Shown: piece by piece, positions 1 through 8,367 of the stretch | Layout: each line of letters opens with the position of its first letter | Numbering within the stretch: the stretch's first letter is position 1 | NCBI RefSeq assembly: GCF_002008315.2 | Contig: NZ_MVDG02000002.1 | Coordinates: 283,232 to 347,231 of the forward strand | DNA length: 64,000 bases | DNA from: Arthrobacter sp. KBS0703 | GTDB lineage: Bacteria > Actinomycetota > Actinomycetes > Actinomycetales > Micrococcaceae | Direction: 5' to 3' | Notes under the pieces: generated by a model | The model's database searches: none | What the model saw: only the letters and a program-made list of their open reading frames with translations | Told to the model about the DNA's origin: nothing | Program-made: the position numbers and the translations under genes

Positions 1-198
1 TTTGATTCGGGCAGGCGCGGACGGAGCAGCCCACGCCGCGCCGGGGCCCTGTTACTCCTTGCCGACACGGCAGCCTTCGCGGCGTTCGTGGCGGCGTTCG
101 TCTCTGGCCGAGGCCGGCCACCCCCAGGCACCAGCAGCCCAGGCACTGTTCCTTTTGTGATTCGACATTTGTCAGCGAGAACTTGGTCGGTAGCGTGA
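1..198 (+). other. open frame entering from the window edge, unassigned
   Basis: Frame 1 is open from the first base to a TGA at 196-198. Its translation has a hydrophobic alanine/leucine-rich stretch (about residues 15-34) that could be one membrane segment. It could be the end or a broken start of a gene of the polysaccharide cluster that follows. No family is recognisable. Bases 199-332 are more AT-rich, hold no gene I can support, and probably carry the promoter of the next gene. Confidence 0.2.
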
Positions 199-332
199 AA
201 TTGGTCGGCAATGTCCTCCGACATCTTGCGGCGGACATTTATGAGAATTCTTTAATGATTCCCTGATTCCCGAACAAGCCTTGTCTTTTGGCTTGCACAT
301 CAAGAGTTATTCCGGTGAGAGTCCGGCAGGCT

Positions 333-1559
333 ATGGGGCCCACCTTGGAACACATACGAATTGTTCTTTATTCACACGACTCCCTCGGTCTGGGGCACGT
401 GCGCCGCAATCTGGCCCTCGCCCATGCCCTGACCAACCAACTTCCCGGACTGATCGGGCGTGAGGTGACCGGGGTCCTGGTTTCCGGCACGACGCTCGCC
501 CCGGGATTCGAGCTTCCCCCCGCCTGGGACTGGGTGATCCTGCCGGGCGTGGAAAAGGGCCGCGGCGGCTACCGTCCCAGGAGCCTCGACGTTCCCATGC
601 CGGACCTGGTGTCACTGCGGGCTTCCCTGCTGGAATCGGTCCTGGGCAGTTTCCGCCCCGATCTGGTGGTGGTGGACCGGCATGCGACCGGGATTCACCG
701 CGAACTGGAAGTGGCCCTGCGCCGGGCCCGCGCCGCCGGGCCGGTGCGGATGGTGCTGGGCCTGCGCGAAGTCCTGGATTCGCCGGAAGCGGCCATTGCA
801 GAGTGGGACCGCGAGGGCGGCGAAGGGCTCGTGACATCCCTGTTTGACGCCATCTGGGTTTACGGCGATCCTGCCGTCCACGATCCGGTTGCCGCGGGCG
901 AAATTCCGCACTCCTTCCGCAAACTGATCCACTACACCGGATATCTGGCGGCCGGGCGGCCGCAGGGTTCCGGGCAGCTGAGCATGCGGCGCCCCTACTT
1001 CATGACGACGGTGGGCGGCGGCGCCGACGGCCACGCCCTGGCGAAAATGGCGTCCGACGCCGCCCTGCCGCCGGGAGTGGGCCACCTGATCGTGGCCGGG
1101 CCACAAATGCCGGCGCAACAGCTCAACGACCTCCGGCTGCGCGCCAAGGCGGGCTTCAAAATCGTGGACACCCTGGACGACATGGTGCTCCACATGCGGC
1201 GCGCCGAGGCAATCGTTTCCATGGGCGGCTACAACACGGTCTGCGAGATCCTGGCAACCAGGGTCCCGGCGCTCGTTGTGCCGCGGACCGAGTCACGCTC
1301 CGAGCAGCGGATCCGCGCCGAATCCCTCGCCGCCGCGGGCTACCTGGAACACCGCGACATCGGCATGCTGACGCCCGCCGTCCTCGCCGACTGGCTCGTC
1401 AAGCAGCTCGGCACCAAGGTGGACCGCCGGCGAGCACAGCTCAACGGACTGGTCCGGGTGCCCCAGCTGGCCGCCGGCCTCCTGCTGCCCGTGCTGGAAT
1501 CCATTGGCACCCGTCCGCTGGACCATATCCGGGAGGGCGCCGCGCATGTTGCCATCTGA
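333..1559 (+). CDS. predicted glycosyltransferase, GT28/COG4671-like
   Basis: This 408-residue protein resembles the predicted glycosyltransferases with a GT-B fold. The N-terminal motif HDSLGLGHVRRNLALA is the glycine-rich acceptor-side loop. The C-terminal half carries SMGGYNTVCEIL followed by PALVVPR, the usual nucleotide-sugar binding segment of this group. An in-frame TTG at 288 is possible, but ATG 333 is preferred because the recognisable domain begins directly after it. No strong ribosome site is visible. The gene opens a chain of seven overlapping genes and overlaps the next by 14 bases, so co-translation is likely. Sugar donor and acceptor are unknown. Confidence 0.75.
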   Translation: MGPTLEHIRIVLYSHDSLGLGHVRRNLALAHALTNQLPGLIGREVTGVLVSGTTLAPGFELPPAWDWVILPGVEKGRGGYRPRSLDVPMPDLVSLRASLLESVLGSFRPDLVVVDRHATGIHRELEVALRRARAAGPVRMVLGLREVLDSPEAAIAEWDREGGEGLVTSLFDAIWVYGDPAVHDPVAAGEIPHSFRKLIHYTGYLAAGRPQGSGQLSMRRPYFMTTVGGGADGHALAKMASDAALPPGVGHLIVAGPQMPAQQLNDLRLRAKAGFKIVDTLDDMVLHMRRAEAIVSMGGYNTVCEILATRVPALVVPRTESRSEQRIRAESLAAAGYLEHRDIGMLTPAVLADWLVKQLGTKVDRRRAQLNGLVRVPQLAAGLLLPVLESIGTRPLDHIREGAAHVAI

Positions 1560-2763
1560 ACCGGGCACCGCCTACATCCTGAAAATGTACCCGCGGTTCT
1601 CCGAGACGTTCATCGTCTCCGAGATCCTGGCGCGCGAGGCCGCCGGGGACAGGATTGAGATCTTCTCACTCCGTCCGCCCAACGACCCCCGGTTCCATCC
1701 TGAACTGGCACGCGTCAAGGCGCCGGTGACGTACATCGCCCGGCCGAAGAGCGCCGAGCGCGTGTGGGAGACGTTCCGTGCCGCTGAAGCCGCCGGCCTC
1801 GCCCCGGCGGTGTCACGGGTTTTCACGGAACTGGCCACCATGGACACGAATGATGCGCTCCAGGCCATCAACCTCGCCGTCGCCCTGCAGAACCGCAACA
1901 TCAGGCACCTGCACGTTCACTTCGCGTCGATCCCCACGACCGTTGCGAGGCTCGCCTCGGCCATCACCGGCATTCCCTATTCCTTCACGGCCCACGCCGT
2001 GGACATCTTTGTTGAGACCGCCGACGACGATCTCCGGACCAAGTTTGCCCAGGCCCACCATGCGGTGACCATCAGCGCCTACAACCTGCGGTTCCTGCGC
2101 CGCCGCTTCCCGGACGTCACCTCCCGCCTGCACCTGGTGCGCAACGGCCTGGAGCTCGACCGCTTTCCGTACCGCGACCCCCGGCCCATCGGTGCCACGG
2201 TGCGCGTGGCCGCCGTCGGACGGCTCGTGGAAAAGAAGGGGTTCCAGCACCTTGTGCCGGCCGCCGCCGAGCTCGTGGCCCAAGGCGTCCCCCTGGACCT
2301 GAGAATCGCCGGAACAGGAGTGCTGGCCGCACAACTGCAGTCCGCCGTCGAACAGCTGGGACTGGCGGACCACGTCAGGCTGCTGGGGCCGCAGACCCAG
2401 GACCAGGTCCATGAGCTGCTGGATTCCAGCGACGTCTTCATTGCTCCCTGCGTGGTGGCGGCGGACGGCAACGCAGACGGCATGCCCACGGTGCTACTGG
2501 AGGCCATGGCCACCGGCGCTCCGTGCATCTCCACCGCGGTCACCGGGATTCCCGAGGTGGTGCACAACGGGCGCACGGGAATCCTGACCAGGCCCGGCGA
2601 TCCGCACGTCCTCGCCCAGGCCATCCGCCGCATCAGTGCGCCGTCAACGGACAGGGCGTCCCTGGCGCGCAATGCCCGCGCCCTGATCGAACGGGACTAC
2701 GACGTGCGGCACCAGGCGGAGATGCTCCGCGCCCTGTCGCTCGAGGCAAGGAAGGTGGCGTGA
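1546..2763 (+). CDS. glycosyltransferase family 4
   Basis: This 405-residue GT-B enzyme starts at ATG 1546 inside the end of the preceding gene. The opening YILKMYPRFSETFIVSEI is typical of GT4 enzymes of the colanic-acid/exopolysaccharide type. VAAVGRLVEKKGFQHL marks the start of the donor domain. The EAMATGAPCISTAVTGIPE stretch carries the E-x7-E retaining motif. It probably adds one sugar in the cytoplasm to a lipid- or protein-linked acceptor. The stop codon overlaps the next start as TGATG. Specificity cannot be read from the sequence. Confidence 0.85.
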   Translation: MLPSEPGTAYILKMYPRFSETFIVSEILAREAAGDRIEIFSLRPPNDPRFHPELARVKAPVTYIARPKSAERVWETFRAAEAAGLAPAVSRVFTELATMDTNDALQAINLAVALQNRNIRHLHVHFASIPTTVARLASAITGIPYSFTAHAVDIFVETADDDLRTKFAQAHHAVTISAYNLRFLRRRFPDVTSRLHLVRNGLELDRFPYRDPRPIGATVRVAAVGRLVEKKGFQHLVPAAAELVAQGVPLDLRIAGTGVLAAQLQSAVEQLGLADHVRLLGPQTQDQVHELLDSSDVFIAPCVVAADGNADGMPTVLLEAMATGAPCISTAVTGIPEVVHNGRTGILTRPGDPHVLAQAIRRISAPSTDRASLARNARALIERDYDVRHQAEMLRALSLEARKVA

Positions 2764-3979
2764 TGCGCGTCGCCTACATATGCGCCGATCCCGGCGTCCC
2801 CGTCTTCGGCACCAAAGGATCCTCCGTCCATGTCCAGGAGATGGTGCGCGCCTGGCGCAGGGCCGGGGCCGACGTCACGGTGTACTGCGTCCGCGCCGGA
2901 AACGACAAGCCGGCCGACCTCGGCGGGCTCGACGTCGTCGAGCGGCCGCCCCGCAAGGCAGAGCCTGCCGGGCGGGAGCGCGCGGTCGAAGAGGCGGCGT
3001 ACTCGCTCGGTGACACTGCCCTGCGCGACGGCTGCGACGTGGCCTACGAACGTTATTCGCTGTTCAGCCCTGCTCTGTCCTTGGTGGCCGGCACGCTGGG
3101 GGTCCCGGCCGTCCTGGAGGTCAACGCTCCGCTGATCGAGGAGCAGCAGCGGTACCGCCAGCTTTTTGATGTTGGCCTCGCCGAGTCGATGCTCCGCCGG
3201 AACGCCCTGGCTGCCGACGCCGTGGCCTGCGTCTCGGAGCCCGTGCTCCGGTGGGTGAAGCAACGTGTTCCCGAGGCCAGGACCGTGCTGGCGCCGAACG
3301 GCGTCAACACCGACCGGATCACCGCCCGGCCGTGGGAGCGGCCGGGCGGGCGCCCCGGGCGGCCTGGTTCCGGGCGTTTCGTGGTGGCGTTCACCGGCAC
3401 CCTCAAGCCGTGGCACGGCGTCCCGGACCTGCTCGAGGCGGTGGCCCGGGCCAACGCTGACCCGGACAGAGCGGGCCTGTGGACGGTACGGATCATCGGC
3501 GACGGGCCGGGCCGGCCGGACCTCGAACGGCTCGCCGCCCGGCTGGGCGTGGAGGCCGAGTTCACAGGAGCGGTGCTGCCAGAGTCCGTGCCGCGCCTGC
3601 TGCACGAGTGCGACGCCGCCGCGGCACCGTATCCGCAGCCGGAGCCGGGCCAGGACCACTACTTTTCGCCGCTGAAGGTATACGAATACCTGGCAGCGGG
3701 CATGCCGGTGATCGCCACGGCCGTGGGCCAGATTCCCGCCGTCATCGAGCACGGCCGCACCGGGCTAATGGTCGCCGCCGGCGATCCGGCGGCGTTCGCC
3801 GCCGCCCTGAAACGTCTGGCGTCAGACGCCGCGCTCCGGGAACGGCTGGGCACCCAGGCCCGGGCCGCCGCCTGTCTCTTATACACATCTAGATGTGTAT
3901 AAGAGACAGCAGCTGGGACGGCGTGCTTTCGCTGATCACCGCGGCGCTGGCATCCCGGCAGGAGGTGGCCCGATCATGA
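2763..3979 (+). CDS. glycosyltransferase family 4, interrupted by adaptor sequence
   Basis: A second GT4 enzyme starts at ATG 2763 with MRVAYICADPGVPVFGTKGS. It carries the donor-domain markers FTGTLKPWHGVPDLLEA and EYLAAGMPVIATAVGQIP. The frame is broken at 3872 by 38 bases of Nextera adaptor. Removing exactly 3872-3909 leaves 1179 bases, an exact number of codons. The frame then reads on as SWDGVLSLITAALASRQ to a TGA at 3977-3979, giving 392 residues. The Ser-Trp-Asp-Gly-Val ending is usual for this family. The stop overlaps the ABC exporter start as ATGA. The gene is therefore almost certainly intact in the organism. Confidence 0.85.
3872..3909. other. Nextera mate-pair junction adaptor (artefact)
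   Basis: CTGTCTCTTATACACATCT (3872-3890) is followed directly by its reverse complement AGATGTGTATAAGAGACAG (3891-3909). This is two Tn5 mosaic ends back to back, as left by circularised Nextera mate-pair libraries. There is no payload and no 9-base target duplication, so it is not a transposon. It splits a glycosyltransferase gene whose frame is restored by its removal. Confidence 0.97.
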
Positions 3980-5885
3980 CCGCGCACGCCCACCGAGCGC
4001 AGCCGTCAGGGCAGCAAGAGGCCGTCGCGCGGAAGCCGTGGCGGCCGCCCCGACTCGGGCGGAACCCCTCCCGGCCGCCCAAGCCGGAGTCCGGGCTTCG
4101 GCGCACACTGCGCTGCGTGCGCCCGCATCTCCAGGGCCACCGCCTCCTCATGGTGGGCGGATTCGCCGGCTTGGCATTCGACGTCGCTTTCCGCCTGGTG
4201 GAACCGTGGCCCCTCAAGCTGGTGGTGGACGCCGTGTCCCGCTCGCTGGGCGCCACGCTGCACAGACCCGGTCCCACCCTGGACGCTAGTGTGCAGACCC
4301 TCATCCTGTGCGGGGCAGCGGTGGTGGCCATCAGCATCGGGCGCGCCATCTCCAATTACTGGTCCTCCATCTGCTTCGCCCTCATCGGGTCAAGGGTCGC
4401 TGCGGACCTGAGGGCGCGGGCCTTCCGCCACGTGCAGAGCCTGTCCATGCGCCACCACACGAAGGCGTCCACCGGGGACACCGTGCAGCGCCTGGTAGGC
4501 GATGTGTCCCGGCTGCAGGACGTGGCAATCACCGCAGGGCTCCCGCTCATGGGCAACATGGCCACCCTGGTGGCGATGATCGGCATCCTGCTCTGGCTGG
4601 ATCCCCTGCTTTCTTTGGTGGTGATTGTGGCCGGCGGGGTCTTCGTCCTCCTATCCCGCGCCAGTTCAGGCCCGATCACGGCGGCGGCCGGCAACTCCCG
4701 CAAGGGCGAGGGTCACCTGGCCACGACGGCGGCGCAGACTTTGGGAGCCATCCGGGAGGTCCAGGCCTACGGCCTGGAGGACACCATCAGTTCCGGCTTC
4801 CGCAGCAGCAACCAGGCCACCCTGGGAACGGGCGTTGCGGCGCTGCGGCTGGCCGCCGGCCTTGAGCGGCGCACCGACGTGCTGCTGTCTCTGCGACGGC
4901 GGTTGTGCTGGCTGGCGGCGGCTGGCGGGCCATGGAGCACGTGATCACGCCGGGTGACCTGGTGATCTTCCTGATGTACCTCAAGACGGGCATGAAACCC
5001 CTGAAGGACGTGGCGAAACAGATTGGCCGGCTCGCCCGGGCCACGGCCTCCGGCGAGCGCGTGGCGGACCTGCTGGAAGCCCAGACGGACCTGCCCGAAT
5101 CCGCCCATGCCCGCCGACTGGACAGCAAGAACCCGGACATCGTGATGGATGACGTATACGCGGGCCACGGCGAAGGAATGGTGCTGCACGGGATCAACCT
5201 GACCATTCCGGCCGGCGAGCATCTGGCCATCCTGGGCCCGTCCGGCGCCGGAAAGTCCACGCTGGCCAGCCTCATCCTGCGCATGATCGATCCCGCCACC
5301 GGATCGGTCAGGGTGGGCGGTGAGGACCTGCGGGACCTCAAGATCGCGTCCGTGCGGTCGCATGTGTCCATCCTGCTGCAGGACTCCGTGCTGTTCGGCA
5401 CTTCCGTCCGGGACAACATCCGGTTCGGCCGGCTCGACGCCACGGACCAGGAAATCGAGGAGGCTGCTGCCCTGGCCCAGGCCGACACCTTCATCCGAAC
5501 CCTTCCGGACGGCTACGACACGGTGCTGGGCGAAGCGGCGAAGGACCTCTCCGGCGGCCAGCGGCAGCGGATCGCGATTGCCCGCGCCATCCTCAGGCGG
5601 GCGCCGATCGTCATCCTCGACGAGGCGACGGCCGGCCTGGACGCAGCTTCCCGGGATTCCGTACTGCAGGCCCTCGCCGCCCTGACGCGCGAACGGACCT
5701 CCATCACCATCACCCACGATGTCCACTCCGCCCGTTCGTGCGACCGCATCGTCTGGCTCGAAAACGGCAGGATCGTGGAGGAGGGACGCCCGGAAGTGCT
5801 GCTGCGGGATCCCGGAACCCGGTTCGCCCGCTGGATGGATGACGAGGACCCCAGCCGGCCCGAAGAGAAGCTGGAAGTGCCATGA
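3976..5885 (+). CDS. ABC exporter, fused membrane and ATPase domains (frameshifted)
   Basis: This is a single-chain half-transporter of the MsbA/type IV exporter kind, about 636 residues if one base is restored. The membrane domain lies at about residues 50-340, starting with the hydrophobic LLMVGGFAGLAFDVAFRLVE. The ATPase domain has Walker A (GPSGAGKST), the signature LSGGQRQR, Walker B (IVILDEATAGLD) and the switch His (THD). The frame changes at about 4885-4893: upstream reads to LERRTDVL, then TAVVLAGGGWRAM resumes one base off. This is consistent with one lost base and probably a sequence error. It overlaps both neighbours as ATGA. Its place among glycosyltransferases suggests it flips or exports their product. 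Confidence 0.85.
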
Positions 5886-7183
5886 CCGGTGCGCAGGCCT
5901 CGTTCAAAAATCCGGACTGCTCCCTGGCCAGCCGCGATGATGCGCTGCCCGGCCTGCCCTACCTGCTGGACAGTTCCCGGCTGTCTTCGCTGCTCGGCGA
6001 AACCGTCCGCGTCACGCGGGTCCGCTACAAGCCGCGCACCTCGTTGCTGGTGGCATTCCGCCGTATCCGCAACGGTGCCTTCGACTACGGCTGGGCTATG
6101 ACCCGGACGCGCGCCGGCAACGCCAAGCTCCTTCGGCGCGAGCTCACCTCCCGGTCCCGCGGTGGAGACATCCGGGTCCTGCGGCCCGATCCGCGGCAGG
6201 ACGACAACCTGGTGGCGGTGGGCGGCGTCGAGGACGACTGGGTTCTCTACGGGAACCTGCTCTGGCTGCGCGAACACGGCATGGAACGGCTCGGCCTCCC
6301 GCAACAGCCCGGCAGCGTGCTGGCCGGCACAGGCAGCGTGCTGCGGTACAAGCCTGAACGCCGCCTAGTCCTCTTCGTCCAGAACTCCGGTGCCCCGGTG
6401 GTCATCAAGGCCGCCGCAACGCCGGCCGGGCGCCGAGCAGCAGGCCCATTTCCTGGAGCGGCTGAACCTGCACGGGGTTCCGCACCTCCCCCAACTGGGG
6501 ACGCCGAATGCCTCGAGCACGGCATCAGCGCCTGCGCGGCCTGGGGCGGCGGCGACCTTGCCGGGCTCGACGACGACTCCGGAGCCGTCAGCGCGGGGGA
6601 AGCCCTGGCCAGGCTACACGGCATCCCCCCTCGGCGGTTTCCCGGCGGGGCCGGACGTCTGGCGGGACGACATCGCCGCGCAGCTGCAGGCAACGCGGTC
6701 CATGGTTGCGTCCCTGCTCCCCGCACTGGAGGAACCGGCCCGGCGGGTCGAAGCCGAGCTGCGCGCCCGGCTGCTGAAGGACGGCGCCGCGTCCGAGTAC
6801 GTCCTGGTGCACGGCGACTTCTCCGCGGACCAGGTGCTGGTGGGAGGTTCGGAGGTGCGACTCATCGATTTTGACCGGGCGCGCATCGGCGCGGCCGAGG
6901 CCGACCTGGGATCGTTCGCTGCGGCGGAGGAAGCGGTGCGCGCCGCCGCCTCCAGGGAACCCGCCGGGCCGCCCGGCGCGCTAGGGGCGCCGGGGGTCCG
7001 AAGACCGCCCGGCTCAGCGAGGGCTACGCCGCGGCGGGCGGCCGGTTCACCGAGGCGGGCTTGGACGCCTGGGCAGCCTTCCGGCTCTTCAACAGCAGCG
7101 TTGACCCCTTCCGGGACCGGTCCCCGGAATGGGCCGCCGACATGTCCTGGCACCTGCGCCGGGCCGAGGAGCTGATCTCATGA
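5882..7183 (+). CDS. APH-fold phosphotransferase (four compensating frameshifts)
   Basis: This is a kinase of the aminoglycoside phosphotransferase fold. The catalytic loop LVHGDFSADQVLV and the metal-binding LIDFDRARIGAAEADLG are clear. Total length is an exact 433 codons plus stop, yet the coding frame moves by one base at about 6428, back by about 6490, off again at the C6 run 6625-6630, and back at about 6980. Pieces such as FLERLNLHGVPHLPQL, GEALARLHGI, and LDAWAAFRLFNSSVDPF read well only when these shifts are followed. Paired indels in G/C-rich runs point to sequencing error rather than decay. The substrate is unknown; the context suggests a sugar or lipid intermediate. It overlaps both neighbours as ATGA. 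Confidence 0.7.
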
Positions 7184-8367
7184 ACTGGCATCCTCCCGTA
7201 CCGCGCCGCGTCACCGACCCCGCAGGAAATGAGTGGCTGGTGGGCCGCGCGTGGCCCGGCGTCTCGGCAGGCCGGTATGTCCTCGAGGTTCACTCACCCG
7301 GCTATCCCGGGGTGCTGGGCGGGTTCTTCCGCGAAGGCCGGTTTGTCCCGGTGTCCGCGGACGACTCCAAGCTGCCCGCCCTCGCACGGGAGTCGCCCAA
7401 GGGCGAAACAGTGGTCCACCGCGCCCACAAGCGTGCAGTCCTCCGTGCCGGCGACACGTACATCAAGGTGTTCCGGCCTGAACAGGCGCCTGCGGCGGCC
7501 ACAAATCACGTGTTGGCCACGGCACCCCTGGCCGGCGGCCGCTTCAGGACACCGGTCATGACCGCAACCCGGCCGGACGTCCTGGCGTTCAGCCGCGTGG
7601 CCGGCCGGTCCTACTACGAGCTCGGCCAGGACCAGGCCACCGTCAGTGACGGCTTCTTTGCCGGCATGTGGGGTGGCTGGTCGCGGGCGTGGACGGAAAC
7701 TGTTGCCCGCGCCAACAGCTCCGCTTTCCGCGGCAATCTGGAGCAGCTTCCGCTGCGCGATGCCGAAGAAGAACTGGCCAAAGTGCGGCGGTGGATGGAT
7801 CGCTGGCTGCTCCACAGCGAAGGGATCCCCGAGGCCGCACCGGGACGCGCTGCACTCATGGCACAGGTCGATGCCGTAAAGGCCGGTCTTTTGGCCGGGC
7901 CCCCCGATCCCCTCGGGTGGTCGCACGGAGACCTGCACGACAAGCAAATACTGGGCACGGATAGCGCCGGAATGGGCATCGACAACACCGGAGCGCCGGG
8001 CCTGCTGGACTTCGATGAAGCGTGCAGGGCCGAGGCCGCCCTGGACCTGGCGAACCTGGACGTGCACCTGGAACTGCGGCGGAGGCAGAACCTGCTTACA
8101 GCACGGCGGTTTGCGGCGGCCCACGCGAGTATCGTGTCCGCGGCAAGCCGCCTGCACGTCAGCCCGGAACGGTTCGAGGCGTATGCCGCCTCCGCGCGGC
8201 TCCGGCTGGCCTGCATTTACTCCTTCCGCCCGCCGTGGGGATCCTGGGCGGTGAGATACCTGACATCCATGGACCTGGTTTCGCCGGAGCTGCGCCGATC
8301 CCCCGGACGCCGAGCAGCCGGGCGCGAACCTGTCCCGCTCTTGAGCACAGAACGAAGCCTGACATGA
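7180..8367 (+). CDS. second APH-fold phosphotransferase
   Basis: This 395-residue protein starts at ATG 7180 in an ATGA overlap. The catalytic loop WSHGDLHDKQIL gives the Asp of the HGD motif and the downstream Gln. GLLDFDEACRAEAALDLANL gives the DFD metal site and the usual following helix. The N-terminal part is diverged from classical antibiotic kinases. Two such kinases side by side with glycosyltransferases and an exporter suggest phosphorylation of a carbohydrate or lipid intermediate rather than drug resistance. That role is inference. It overlaps the dehydrogenase gene as ATGA. Confidence 0.75.
   Translation: MNWHPPVPRRVTDPAGNEWLVGRAWPGVSAGRYVLEVHSPGYPGVLGGFFREGRFVPVSADDSKLPALARESPKGETVVHRAHKRAVLRAGDTYIKVFRPEQAPAAATNHVLATAPLAGGRFRTPVMTATRPDVLAFSRVAGRSYYELGQDQATVSDGFFAGMWGGWSRAWTETVARANSSAFRGNLEQLPLRDAEEELAKVRRWMDRWLLHSEGIPEAAPGRAALMAQVDAVKAGLLAGPPDPLGWSHGDLHDKQILGTDSAGMGIDNTGAPGLLDFDEACRAEAALDLANLDVHLELRRRQNLLTARRFAAAHASIVSAASRLHVSPERFEAYAASARLRLACIYSFRPPWGSWAVRYLTSMDLVSPELRRSPGRRAAGREPVPLLSTERSLT

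Noticed and set aside
3895..3975. An upstream start for the ABC exporter beginning within the adaptor
   Set aside because: The first residues are the translation of the mosaic end and the end of the preceding gene; the ATGA overlap at 3976 is the natural start.
5882..8367. Aminoglycoside resistance genes
   Set aside because: Only the kinase fold is shared; the sequences are diverged and sit inside a glycosyltransferase-exporter operon.
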